Shown piece by piece: positions 33,658 through 43,300 of a DNA stretch of 56,696 nucleotides (position 1 is its first letter; every line of letters begins with the position of its first letter). This DNA comes from Oscillospiraceae bacterium. Its GTDB lineage: Bacteria > Bacillota_A > Clostridia > Oscillospirales > Ruminococcaceae. Made by a program: the position numbers and the translations under genes. The notes under the pieces are model-generated. The model was given only the letters and a program-made list of their open reading frames with translations. It was not told the DNA's origin and searched no databases. The stretch is taken from positions 1 through 56,696 of the forward strand of contig JAGAJA010000006.1 of NCBI GenBank assembly GCA_017829075.1, written 5' to 3'.

Positions 33658-33704
33658 TCACCGCTCCAAAATTATTCAGTCCCGCCGATTACCGCAAAAC
33701 AGGC

Positions 33705-33992
33705 TCAGCCGCCGGGAAATTCCTTTTTCTCAAAGCATACGTTCCCGTACCTCTGCGACAGCCCCTCGGATACCTTATCCCAGTCGTTGCCGGCGGCAAG
33801 GATAGTCACCCTGCCGATACGGGGACATTTTCTCGCAAATTCCACAAATTCCGCTATTCCCTCGCCGCTCCTGACATAGATATCATGCTCTCTTGTGCAG
33901 CCGGAAAGGATCGCTCCGGCGGCAAGCTTTATCAGCATGGAAAGCCCGAATATCGACAGAAACATCAGCAGAAAAATATACAAGAACTCCAT
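33705..33992 (-). CDS. Hypothetical small membrane protein
   Basis: A 95-residue protein with one N-terminal hydrophobic helix (about 3-28, FLYIFLLMFLSIFGLSMLIK) and a short cytoplasmic part of mixed alpha/beta character (IYVRSGEGIAEFVEFARKCP, RVTILAAGNDWDKVSEGLSQ). It lies between recD2 and prmA, all in the same direction. Similar short proteins occur in clostridia, but I cannot name a family. Confidence 0.6.
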   Translation of the reverse strand: MEFLYIFLLMFLSIFGLSMLIKLAAGAILSGCTREHDIYVRSGEGIAEFVEFARKCPRIGRVTILAAGNDWDKVSEGLSQRYGNVCFEKKEFPGG

Positions 33993-34039
33993 AATACCGC
34001 CTCCTGAGGCAGTATATGCGAATGAATGCGCCGATGTTA

Positions 34040-35008
34040 TTATTTGCTGAGTATAATGCAGTTCCAGCCCTCTTCGTTCCTGCTGTCAAGTATCTTAAAT
34101 CCGTTTTCCGTCAGCGCAGCGTTCACCTCGTCCAGACGCTCGTCGATTATTCCGGAAACCACCAGCCGCGCCTCCGGCTTCATAAATCCGCTGAACAGAG
34201 GGCTCATGCCGATGATTACGTCCGCAACGATATTTGCGCAGATCACGTCATAGCCTGTGCCGAGCTTTTCCCGGAGCGCAGCGTCCTCGATGATATTTCC
34301 GCAGTAAGCCGTGTAATGCTCGTGGGTGTATTTGTTCTTTTCAACGTTCTCAGAGGCAGTCTTGACCGCGTTCTCAAAGATATCGCACATGGTTACCTTT
34401 TCAGCCCCGAACAGCAGCGACGCAATGGAGAGTATTCCGCTTCCGCAGCCCAGATCCAACACTCTGTCGCCGGGCTTCACGATCTCCTCCAGCGCCTCCA
34501 TGACCAGCTTTGTGGTGTGGTGCTGACCCGTTCCGAAGGTGGAAGCCGGGTCGATCTCAAGTATCCTGTCGCCGGGGGCGGGAGTTACCTCCTCCCACGA
34601 TGGCTTTACCACAAGGCTCTTTCCTACCCGGAAAGGCTTGTAGTACTTCTTCCAGTTGTTCGCCCAGTCCTCCTCCTTAACGTTTGCAAGCTCCATGCGG
34701 AGGTTGCCGTAATATCCGTCGGAGTTGTTCTGCTTCCAGCCCTCGATAAGGGAGCGGATCGCGGCGATAGTTTCAGCGCCCTGAGCGTTGTCGTGGACAT
34801 AAAGCGTGATGTGCGGCTCGACCTTGCTAAGCCCCATAAGCTCGTCGTCAACATAGTCCCAGTTCGCATTCTTGTCCGCGAGGAAGCTCTCAAAATCCGC
34901 GCTGTCGCTGATAATGAAGCCTGTTACTCCGTAATCGGTCAGCGCGCCGGTAATTCCGTCGATCGCCTGAGATGTGGTGTAGATATCCGCTTGTATAAAG
35001 TTATCCAT
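34040..35008 (-). CDS. prmA: Ribosomal protein L11 methyltransferase
   Basis: A 322-residue SAM methyltransferase that trimethylates L11. The N-terminal L11-binding domain (1-130) leads to FRVGKSLVVKPSWEE near 150, then IDPASTFGTGQHHTTKL near 178, SAM motif I VLDLGCGSGILSI near 205 and ICANIVADVI near 265. AGGAGAAC precedes the ATG. Length and order match the family. Confidence 0.94.
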   Translation of the reverse strand: MDNFIQADIYTTSQAIDGITGALTDYGVTGFIISDSADFESFLADKNANWDYVDDELMGLSKVEPHITLYVHDNAQGAETIAAIRSLIEGWKQNNSDGYYGNLRMELANVKEEDWANNWKKYYKPFRVGKSLVVKPSWEEVTPAPGDRILEIDPASTFGTGQHHTTKLVMEALEEIVKPGDRVLDLGCGSGILSIASLLFGAEKVTMCDIFENAVKTASENVEKNKYTHEHYTAYCGNIIEDAALREKLGTGYDVICANIVADVIIGMSPLFSGFMKPEARLVVSGIIDERLDEVNAALTENGFKILDSRNEEGWNCIILSK

Positions 35009-35060
35009 ATTTGTTCTCCTATATATTGTTTTTTACAATGCACATAATTTCACATGATAC

Positions 35061-35089
35061 ATTATACACTATTTTCTTTAATAAATCAA
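35061..35089 (-). promoter_or_regulatory. Promoter of prmA
   Basis: On the minus strand TTGATT (35084-35089), 17 bp and TATAAT (35061-35066). It lies back to back with the hybrid kinase promoter only 25 bp away. Confidence 0.75.
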
Positions 35090-35113
35090 GGGGTATCTGA
35101 GCAAATACTGTAC

Positions 35114-35142
35114 TTGACATTTTTCGCTCTAAGTAATATAAT
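35114..35142 (+). promoter_or_regulatory. Promoter of the hybrid histidine kinase operon
   Basis: TTGACA (35114-35119), 17 bp and TATAAT (35137-35142): both hexamers are perfect. The leader to the start codon is about 95 nt. Confidence 0.85.
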
Positions 35143-35245
35143 ATATAGTTAGGATATCTTATGCGGATGTCATCGTATTCTCGCGTCAGATGTCCGGGCA
35201 GACCCGCATGGGACAAGGAAAAAATAAACACAGGGGGTACTCCCG

Positions 35246-38113
35246 ATGGACTCGATATTGACAGGAACTTTCAGAATGGTAATCCGCGGGGGCTGCCCCC
35301 ACCAGCTTTTTTTCGATGATGATTTCCTAAGGATAATGGATATACCGGATAACTCTGACCCCGAAGGGAACTACCTGAAGTGGGCAGAGGGAATACACCC
35401 GGACGACCTCCCGCTGATAAAGGAAGCAATAGAAAGCACCATGCACAATATAATGGCGGAGGTAAGATACCGCTGGCGGTATAGGGACAAGGGTATGTTA
35501 AGCGCTTGCAGCTCCGGTATGCTCGCGAAAAAAGAGGGCGGCTCCACCATTATCTACGGGATTTTCAAGGCAGTGCCGGAGAACAGCGCGCCTCTTTTCG
35601 GTTTCGACCCGGAGGTAAAGCTACTGACCCGACTGTTCGCGGAAAAACTGCTCCAGAGCTTTAATTTCTGCGCCCTGACAAATCTCTCCAAAAACCGTAT
35701 GCTCACCCTTAACGACACGTTCAACACCAGCTCCACCGCCGGCTGCGAATGTGATTTTGATGAGTGGTGCTCAGATCTACTAAATCATGTCCACCCGGAC
35801 GACCGCGCCCGCCTCAGCGAGCTGCTTTCCCGCACAAAGCTGCTGGAAAGCTTCGGCAGCCTTGACGAGGTAGACGGCGAATTCCGCTTTATGCACAACG
35901 ATAAATGCCCGTGGCTCAACCTGCGCTGCGTGAAAATGAAACGGGGACTGGGCGGAAAATATACCGAATTCATCGTGCTGCGCAAGCTGAACGCGGATCA
36001 CAACGCTGTTTTCATAGAGGAGCTGCAAAGTCAGCTTATAAACGGACTTGCGAAACCTTTTTATGTCCTCAACCTTATCAACCTCAGAAAAGACAGCTAC
36101 TATTCCGCATATAACAACTATGGGAACTCCGCCCAGCATTTCAACGAAAACGGCAGCTACAGCGAAATAATGTCCAGCTACGCCGACAGGCTCCAGTGCA
36201 GCGACGAGGACAGAAACTCCCTATTCTACAATTTCAGCGTTGACAACATGAAAAAACGCTTTCTGGCAGGCGAAAAGGTCATCGAATGCGAGATCTGCCA
36301 GCACAGCGGAGAGCGTTCAGAGTGGCTGAGAATTCAGGCGTTCATGTCCTCGGCAGACGAAAACGGAGATCCCATAACCGCGATAATCACCGTTCAGCCC
36401 ATTACCGCTGAAAAGCTCAAGGAACTGCGCTATCAGCAGCGTCTTGAGAGAGCGCTCCGCTCCGAAAGCCAGTATCGTCAGGCGATCCTCTCCAACGCCA
36501 CAGCAATCTATACCTACAACATCACAAAGGACACGATCTACGATGAGATAATCGAGCAGGAAGGCATTGATCCCCTGCTTCCTATGCTGGGGCTTTCCAT
36601 TCCCTGCTCATATAATAAATATATAGCAAGGAAAGCGGCTTACTTCACAGATAAAGCCGCCGCGGAAACCTTCCGCAAGACTTTCTGCACCGAAACCCTC
36701 GCCGATATGTACAACAGCCACCGCCGCAGCTTCGACACGGAATACGAATTCAGCATCAACGGCAGGACAGGCTATTTCCGGGAAGCCGTTATTCTCACTC
36801 AGGATCTCGAAACCGGGGACATCTGGGGGCTTACCTATGTCCGCAACATCTCCGAGGAACACAATCAGAAAACCAGAGTAGAGCAGGCGCTCCGTGACGC
36901 TTTCACTCAAGCTCAGCACGCAAACTCCGCAAAGACCCTGTTCATGAGCCAGATGAGCCACGATATACGCACCCCGCTGAACTCTATCCTCGGAATGTCC
37001 GCGATCGCGCAGGAGCATATCAGCGAACCCAGCCGCGTGCTGGACTGCCTTGACAAGATCGAAGCCTCCGGGCGGCATCTGCTTGAGATCGTCAACAACG
37101 TGCTTGACCTGTCGGCGATAGAGAGCGGAAAAACCGTGCTTGCCAGCGAGCCGTTCGACCTCAATCTGTTCCTTGAGGAAACTCTCAAGATGATACGTCC
37201 GCTTTCTGATAAGAAGCGCCATACCCTCACCGTGGATATTTCACCCAGCATGAATTCCAGCGTTATCGGCGATCAGACAAAGCTGCGCCAGCTTCTGACC
37301 AATATCCTCGGCAACGCGATAAAATACACCCCCGACTGCGGCGAGATACATTTCACCGCAAAGGAGATAGAGCCTGATCATCAGGGAATATGCCGCTATT
37401 TCTTCAAGGTCGAGGACAACGGAATAGGCATGAAGCCGGAGTTCATCGAGCATATCTACGACCCGTTCGTGCGGGCTGACGACAGGAGAATAAGCGGAAT
37501 TCAGGGCACCGGACTTGGTATGACTATATCGCTGAACATCGCCCGCATGATGAACGGCGATATCTCAATAAAAAGCGCGCCGGGAAAAGGCTCGGAATTC
37601 GGCATAACCGTATGCCTGAAAAAAGGCGCAGCTACCGGCAGCTACATCGGCGGTATCTCCATGGAGGAGCCGCACAAGGTTCGTATGTCCGACTTTGATT
37701 TCGGTGGAAAGCGCGTGCTGCTGGCGGAGGATCTGGATTTTAACGCCGAAATAGCCGCAGAATTCCTCGCGGAAGCCAATATCCGCACGGAGGTGGCTCA
37801 CGACGGCGCAGAGGCGGTGGAGATGTTCAAAAACTCGCCTCTGGGATATTACAGCCTCATCTTCATGGACATACAGATGCCGGTGCTGGACGGAAATCAG
37901 GCGGCGGAGAAGATACGCTCCCTTGACCGCCCCGACGCGGCTGAGATCCCGATAATCGCAATGACCGCGAATGCGTTCATCGAGGACGTAAAAACCAGCA
38001 AAGAGCATGGAATGAACGGTCATGTTTCAAAGCCGCTGGAAATCACCTCGCTTACCTCGGAGCTGTGCAAATGGCTTCCGGAATACAAAAAATCCAAAGA
38101 AAAACAGAGCTGA
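35246..38113 (+). CDS. Soluble PAS-domain hybrid histidine kinase with receiver domain
   Basis: A 955-residue hybrid sensor kinase without any clear transmembrane segment. The first 560 residues hold repeated PAS_3-like units (GIHPDDLPLIKEAI near 50, HVHPDDRARLSELL near 182, more near 280-400 and 410-560). The kinase core has an H-box FMSQMSHDIRTPLNSILG near 575, N-box ILGNAIKYTPDCGEIHF near 690, and G-boxes VEDNGIGM and GTGLGMTISLNIARMMNGDI. The receiver (about 825-945) has phospho-acceptor Asp in FMDIQMPVLDG and Lys in SKPLE. There is no DNA-binding or other output domain, so signalling beyond REC needs a partner. ATG 35246 follows GGGGGTA. Confidence 0.9.
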   Translation: MDSILTGTFRMVIRGGCPHQLFFDDDFLRIMDIPDNSDPEGNYLKWAEGIHPDDLPLIKEAIESTMHNIMAEVRYRWRYRDKGMLSACSSGMLAKKEGGSTIIYGIFKAVPENSAPLFGFDPEVKLLTRLFAEKLLQSFNFCALTNLSKNRMLTLNDTFNTSSTAGCECDFDEWCSDLLNHVHPDDRARLSELLSRTKLLESFGSLDEVDGEFRFMHNDKCPWLNLRCVKMKRGLGGKYTEFIVLRKLNADHNAVFIEELQSQLINGLAKPFYVLNLINLRKDSYYSAYNNYGNSAQHFNENGSYSEIMSSYADRLQCSDEDRNSLFYNFSVDNMKKRFLAGEKVIECEICQHSGERSEWLRIQAFMSSADENGDPITAIITVQPITAEKLKELRYQQRLERALRSESQYRQAILSNATAIYTYNITKDTIYDEIIEQEGIDPLLPMLGLSIPCSYNKYIARKAAYFTDKAAAETFRKTFCTETLADMYNSHRRSFDTEYEFSINGRTGYFREAVILTQDLETGDIWGLTYVRNISEEHNQKTRVEQALRDAFTQAQHANSAKTLFMSQMSHDIRTPLNSILGMSAIAQEHISEPSRVLDCLDKIEASGRHLLEIVNNVLDLSAIESGKTVLASEPFDLNLFLEETLKMIRPLSDKKRHTLTVDISPSMNSSVIGDQTKLRQLLTNILGNAIKYTPDCGEIHFTAKEIEPDHQGICRYFFKVEDNGIGMKPEFIEHIYDPFVRADDRRISGIQGTGLGMTISLNIARMMNGDISIKSAPGKGSEFGITVCLKKGAATGSYIGGISMEEPHKVRMSDFDFGGKRVLLAEDLDFNAEIAAEFLAEANIRTEVAHDGAEAVEMFKNSPLGYYSLIFMDIQMPVLDGNQAAEKIRSLDRPDAAEIPIIAMTANAFIEDVKTSKEHGMNGHVSKPLEITSLTSELCKWLPEYKKSKEKQS

Positions 38114-38117
38114 TAGA

Positions 38118-38966
38118 ATGAAAAGAATTGTCACCATACAGGATTTTTCCTGCGTAGGAAGCTGCTCGCTGACAGCTGCGATACCCGTGCTGTCCGCCGC
38201 CGGAGTGGAGTGCTGCGGAATTCCCACGGCGCTGCTGTCAAACCATACCGGCTTCCCCACCTTTTACAGCATTGACCTCACCAAAGAGCTTGATCCGATA
38301 AGCGAACAGCTTAAACGGGAGCATATAGATTTTGACGGGATATACACCGGATATATCGCCTCCGTGGAGCAGATCGAGCATATCCGCAAATTCATTGAGC
38401 AGTTCCGGAAACCCGACGCTCCGGTGTTTATCGACCCGGTAATGGGCGACAACGGTAAAATGTACGCGGCGCTCACCGATGATTACCCGGAGCATATGCG
38501 GAAATTCATTTCCTGCGCCGATATCATCACTCCGAATATCACCGAAGCCTGCCTTCTCACCGGACGCAGCTTCAACCCCTGCCCCACTCTCCACGAAACA
38601 AAGGAAATGCTGACTGAGTTGTGCGGCATGGGCGTGAAATTCGCGGTGATCACCGGTTTTTCCGAAAAGGGACAGCTTGGCGCAGTGGGCTGCTATGACG
38701 GGAAATTCACTGAGTTCCTTACCCCCAAGCGGGACGTTGCCTGCTCAGGAACGGGCGATGTGTTCGCCTCCGCGCTTCTGGGCGCGGTGCTTCGCGGCGC
38801 TGACTATGCGCAGGCGCTGGAGATCGCGACTAGATTTACTTTTGAAGCGGTGGACTACACCGCAAACGCCTCCGACCGCCGTTTCTACGGAATACATTTC
38901 CAGCCAGTCCTCGGTCAGTACATCAAAATGCTTGATGGCATAGAAAAGAGGCGTTCCGATGCCTAA
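38118..38966 (+). CDS. Pyridoxamine/pyridoxal kinase (PfkB-ribokinase superfamily)
   Basis: A 282-residue vitamin B6 salvage kinase. Visible are the start IVTIQDFSCVGSCSLTAAIP, TGYIAS near 80, DPVMGDNGKMY near 115, PNITEACLLTG near 150 and the anion-hole motif CSGTGDVFASALLG near 210. It makes PLP or PMP from B6 vitamers, linking with the YggS-type PLP protein elsewhere in the window. ATG 38118 follows the kinase stop by four bases, and an in-frame ATG at 38022 lies inside that gene and is unlikely. Its end overlaps the transporter gene by eight bases. Confidence 0.85.
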   Translation: MKRIVTIQDFSCVGSCSLTAAIPVLSAAGVECCGIPTALLSNHTGFPTFYSIDLTKELDPISEQLKREHIDFDGIYTGYIASVEQIEHIRKFIEQFRKPDAPVFIDPVMGDNGKMYAALTDDYPEHMRKFISCADIITPNITEACLLTGRSFNPCPTLHETKEMLTELCGMGVKFAVITGFSEKGQLGAVGCYDGKFTEFLTPKRDVACSGTGDVFASALLGAVLRGADYAQALEIATRFTFEAVDYTANASDRRFYGIHFQPVLGQYIKMLDGIEKRRSDA

Positions 38967-39867
38967 GTTGGATAAATTGCCTAAGTTGCCTAAGCTCCAA
39001 CGGCTTCACAAGGCTATTCTGTTCATCATCTGCTCGGCGCTGTTCTTTGCGCTGATGAATATGTTCGTTAGGCTTTCCGGGGACGTTCCGACGATACAAA
39101 AGACATTTTTCCGGAATTTCTTCGCGCTGTTCATAGCAAGCGGAGCGATGATCAAAAACCGCTGTTCCATTATCCCTCCGAAAAGAGCAAGGCTTGACCT
39201 TGTTCTCCGCTCGGTATTCGGTTACACCGGAGTTATCCTGAACTTCTACGCGGTTGGCAGGCTCAGCATTTCCGACGCTTCACTGCTGAACAAAATGTCG
39301 CCTTTCTTCGCGATAATCTTCTCTGCAATTCTGCTCAAGGAAAAAGCGAATAAGGTTCAGTGGGCGATAATCCTCACCGCGTTTGTCGGTGCGCTGTTTG
39401 TCATAAAGCCCTCTTTCCAGAACGCGGAGCTGGGGGCTTCCATCGCGGGATTTTTCGGAGGAATGGGCGCGGGAGCCGCATATACCTTCGTCCGCCGCGC
39501 CACCGGGAAAGGCGTCAAAAGCTACTATATCGTGTTCTTTTTCTCGGCGTTCTCAACTCTGGCGGCGCTCCCCATAACACTGATAAATTATCAGCCAATG
39601 ACGCTGTATCAGCTTCTCATGCTGGTTGGAGCGGGAGTCAGCGCGGCGATAGCGCAGTTCTGCATAACCAATGCCTATTCCTACGCGCCGGCTAAGGAGG
39701 TTTCGATATACGATTACTCCCAGATCATTTTTTCTGCGATGATAGGATTTTTCGTGCTTGATCAGATCCCGGACGCGCTCAGCTTTGTGGGATACGCAAT
39801 AATAATCGCGGCTGCATTCGCAATGTATAAATACAACAACCGAAAACAGCCTGAAGAGAAAACATAA
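38959..39867 (+). CDS. EamA/DMT-family transporter
   Basis: A 302-residue membrane protein with about ten hydrophobic helices arranged as two EamA repeats (FFALMNMFVRLSG and, in the second half, AGFFGGMGAGAAYTFVRRATG), typical of drug/metabolite exporters. The start has an odd basic repeat MPKLDKLPKLPKLQRLHK. The overlap with the pyridoxamine kinase gene suggests coupled expression and perhaps a vitamin or amine substrate, but the family is too broad to say. Confidence 0.85.
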   Translation: MPKLDKLPKLPKLQRLHKAILFIICSALFFALMNMFVRLSGDVPTIQKTFFRNFFALFIASGAMIKNRCSIIPPKRARLDLVLRSVFGYTGVILNFYAVGRLSISDASLLNKMSPFFAIIFSAILLKEKANKVQWAIILTAFVGALFVIKPSFQNAELGASIAGFFGGMGAGAAYTFVRRATGKGVKSYYIVFFFSAFSTLAALPITLINYQPMTLYQLLMLVGAGVSAAIAQFCITNAYSYAPAKEVSIYDYSQIIFSAMIGFFVLDQIPDALSFVGYAIIIAAAFAMYKYNNRKQPEEKT

Positions 39868-39873
39868 TACAAT

Positions 39874-40060
39874 ACCGTCGAAAAAGTCCCGTTGAGACTT
39901 TTCCGCCGAACATCCGCACTGCCCGCGTAAGGCATAAGGCGTAAGCCGTTGCCAGTACACTTGTGCGGATAGAAGTGTTTTTTGCCCCGGCAGAGCTGGG
40001 GCAAAAAACGGATTTCAAAAGCCCGCTTCGCGGGCAGGAACTGTTTTTTTCTACAAGCTG
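39874..40060 (-). repeat. Structured intergenic repeat, family 1, copy B
   Basis: Inverted copy of the element at 15031-15211. Read on the minus strand it begins CAGCTTGTAGAAAA, keeps the same ~75-bp core (stems GCCCGC/GCGGGC and TTTTTTGCCCC/GGGGCAAAAAA), has its own 41-base variable segment with GGCTTACGCC-like short repeats, and ends with the AAGTC/GACTT hairpin and TTTTTCGACGG. It lies in the convergent gap after the EamA gene. Confidence 0.85.
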
Positions 40061-40061
40061 A

Positions 40062-40100
40062 AACCGGCGCGGATTATTAATTCCGCGCCGGTTCTTTTAT
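40062..40100 (+). terminator. Strong terminator after the kinase-pyridoxamine kinase-EamA operon
   Basis: AACCGGCGCGGA (40062-40073) pairs with TCCGCGCCGGTT (40082-40093), followed by CTTTTATT. Confidence 0.75.
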
Positions 40101-40123
40101 TCAGTTGTTACTGTCAGCAGCTT

Positions 40124-40307
40124 ATACTATTATCCCATTAAACGATGGATAAAATCCATCGTTTAATACCACCGTGAAACGGTGGCGCTGCGAAGCAACG
40201 GGGATAAGCCGTTCAATACATCTCCAGTCAAAACCTTTGGTTTTGACATACGCCGATAGGCGGTTAAATTATGGACGTATGTCCATAATTTAAATGGAGA
40301 TTAGTAT
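40124..40307 (+). repeat. Structured intergenic repeat, family 2, copy a
   Basis: 184 bp. ATACTA (40124-40129) pairs with TAGTAT (40302-40307). Inside, TTATCCC (40130-40136) pairs with GGGATAA (40201-40207) around three hairpins: a 14-bp stem at 40137-40167 with loop AAA, CCACCGT/ACGGTGG (40169-40185), and a short GAA-loop stem. A 12-base linker GCCGTTCAATAC follows. Then ATCTCC (40220-40225) pairs with GGAGAT (40296-40301) around GTCAAAACC/GGTTTTGAC, CGCC/GGCG and a 13-bp stem at 40264-40293. It abuts the stop codon of the dockerin gene. Confidence 0.85.
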
Positions 40308-43300
40308 TATTTCAATCCCACAATAGACTTTAAAATAGCGGAAGCATCGAACACATCAATAAATCCGTCATTGTTAAAGTCGCAGGTGTCGTCCAGTTGC
40401 ATCATGCCGACCATCATCTTGAGTATTGCAGCAGCATCGTTGACGTCAATATCGGTGCTGTTGTTTGCATCTCCGGGAAGCCGCGTCTTTGTGTCCAGCA
40501 TGAGGACGTAATCTCCGCCGACTGTCGGCTGAATCATCGCCAATCCGGTGTTTGCAGTTACCTTTGATGTGTCGGAGAAATCAAGCTTATGGCTCTCCTC
40601 GTTGTATCTGAACAGATTTACGAAATGATTTGCCTCTTTGCAGCCGGTTCTGACGTACAATACTGCGCCGACCTTGTTTTCTCCGTAAACGTGCATTCTG
40701 ACAACCTCGCTGTCGCCGGAGCTGTCAATAAGCACTGACGGGATATACACGTCCTTGCACTTTACACCGACGCTTACGCTGGAAACGGTTTTCTTCAGCT
40801 TGCCCGCGTCAACTACCCAGCTTATCCAGTCGTTCACAACGAACTGAAGAGTTGCCTTTTTGCTTATCGCGGTATTGATGATGTCCGCAGGAACCGAAGT
40901 GTTGCCGTTGAGGTAAATCACGATCCTTGAGCCGATGTCGGCAGCCTTGATCTTTAGCTTCAACTGGCTCCAGCCCTTTGCAGTGCTTCCCTCGATCGTA
41001 GGCAGGGATACAGTTTCTTCATTAGAGTCATCAATGCCTTCAGTGATACTGGTGTCCGTATCGGTGCTGTCGTCCTTGTTGCCATTGCCGCCGGTGTTTC
41101 CGGAGTCTGAGGTGCTTCCGCCGCTGTCCGTGACATCGCTGCGCTTGCGAACAACGATATTGAACTTTGTTGAACAGCCCTTGTAGTATACAGTTACCGA
41201 CTGCTGTCCGATTACCCAGCTATCGAAATCCTCGATCATCTCGTCTTCCATGTATACGCTTTCAACTCTGCCGTCATTATAGGTGACTTTGAGTTTTCCG
41301 CCGGTTAAATTCAGAAGTTCTCCGAGATAATAGGAATACTTCATCGGACGCTGTTCGATCTCAATTGACTTTACGCCATAATCAACGCCTATTGTGAACT
41401 TGTAGGTCACAACCGCGCTGCTGTCTACGTTTGCGTCAAGTGACTTCGCATACGCTCTGATCGTATATACAACGACCTCGTTCTTCTTTTCCAGAAGGCT
41501 GATGCTCTTTCCGGTGTACTTTGTGCCGTTGATTCCCTTTTCCGGATCAAGCTCGGAATTGATCGTATAGTAGATCTCAGTATTCGGGGTATCGGATTTC
41601 AGAGTTAAGTATATTGATTTTTCGTAGGATACTCCGGGGGTGTAGTTTGTATACGGAGCGAGCGCCTTGTTTTTCGGCAGCGTGATAGTATAGCTAAAGG
41701 ACGCAATATCCGAATCGTTCATTAAGCCTGCCGGATCCTTGGCATAGCATCTTACATTGTATGTCTTTGTGCTGTTCGCCTGTCCCTCAAGTATGAATAC
41801 TCCGTCATACCGCTTGAACGCTTCCTTTTTCGCAGTGGGGTCGGTGGTATAATAGATCTCTGCGCCGACCGTGATGGTGTTAAGCGCAATCTCAAGCGAC
41901 TGCTGATAGTTTCCGGTTTTGTAGTTCGCGGTAGGAGTTTCCGCCGTCTGCTTCGGAATAATCACAGTGTAAACAAAGGTATTCACCGGGCTGTCTTTCA
42001 TTCCCGCCGCCGTAGCTATCGCCTTGATGTAATAGTTCACGATCTCTCCGGGAACGCCGCTCAGAACGATAGGAGAGGTGTATGCTTTTCCTCCGCTCAC
42101 AGTCGGCGCGGAGATATTCGAAGAAGTGCCAATGGTGTAATAGATCGAGGCATTGGCATTAGCAGAGCTGAGAGTTACTGACACCGGCTCATAGAAAGAG
42201 CGCTGTCCCTCTGCGGAGTCCGCCGGAGACGCCGTGGGCCATGTGAGCATTCCCGCCTGACCGACATAAACCGTCACCTTTGCGGTGTTCTGCCCATGCG
42301 AATATTCAATATAATCCGGCATTGTTACCGTTCCGGTGAGGGTAAAGGTCTGCGCCTCCGCCATTTTCGGGTCATAGGCGGGACTGGAGGTGCTCAGATC
42401 CCATGCGACGGGATACTCTTTTTCAAGCAGAGTGCCGACAGGGGCTTCAATCTCAACCATGTTCGGAAGCAGCTTGCCGATATTGGTTATAGAGGTTCCG
42501 TTCTCCGCCATGACAGTGGTGCTGGGGTTTACTATCTTGAAGCTTTTCAGCTTTTCGGTCTTTTCCGTGAATGTGTAGGTAATGGTGAGAGTACCGCTGG
42601 AGTTTGTGGTGCTTCTGGCTTCCATTCCGTTGATGTAAACGTCCGGTGTGGAGAAGAACGCATACATATTCTTCGGAGTGATCTCAATGCTAATTGAATA
42701 TCTGGTGTTGTAATCAGCCTTGCCGTGGACATTCTCTCCTATCCACGCAACGGAGGATATGATCGCAATTCCGCCCCGTTCAAGGTCTGTCGCGTCGCTG
42801 GAAAGCTCCGCGGTAGTATCCAGCACCTTTCCTCCCACAGGCGGATCAACGTCCAGATGAACCGTGGGGATATTGGTAAGCTCCGACGGCTCAAGGGTTA
42901 TGGAATATATAAATGTTGCGACTTCACTCTGGCGGAAGTTCTTGTTGTACGCTATCGCCTTTATGTAATAGGTCTTTGTAGAGCCAACTACTCCGGCGAG
43001 GTTAATGCCGCCGTTGTATTTAAAGTTGGACTCGGTTTCAACGCCGCCCTGAGGGTCAGCGCCTTTGTCGTTGCTGCTGATAGTGTAATATATATCCTCG
43101 GAGGAGCTGAGCTTAACGGTAATTCCGGTATTGTATTCGCCCTCCTGAGTCGAGGCTGTCGGCTTGGGAAGGACATCAGCGGCAAGAACCGTTACATTGA
43201 CGTACAGATAGTCGAAGAATGTTGTGTTTCCGACCTGCGAGCCGCTGGGTACGTTTACAGTTCCGCGGATCTTGAAGGTCTGCTGCTCTACATCGTTAGG

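Noticed and set aside
39874..40307. CRISPR array or integron attC sites
   Set aside because: The hairpins differ from one another, lack regular repeat-spacer spacing, and show no attC core sites; no cas or integron integrase gene is adjacent.
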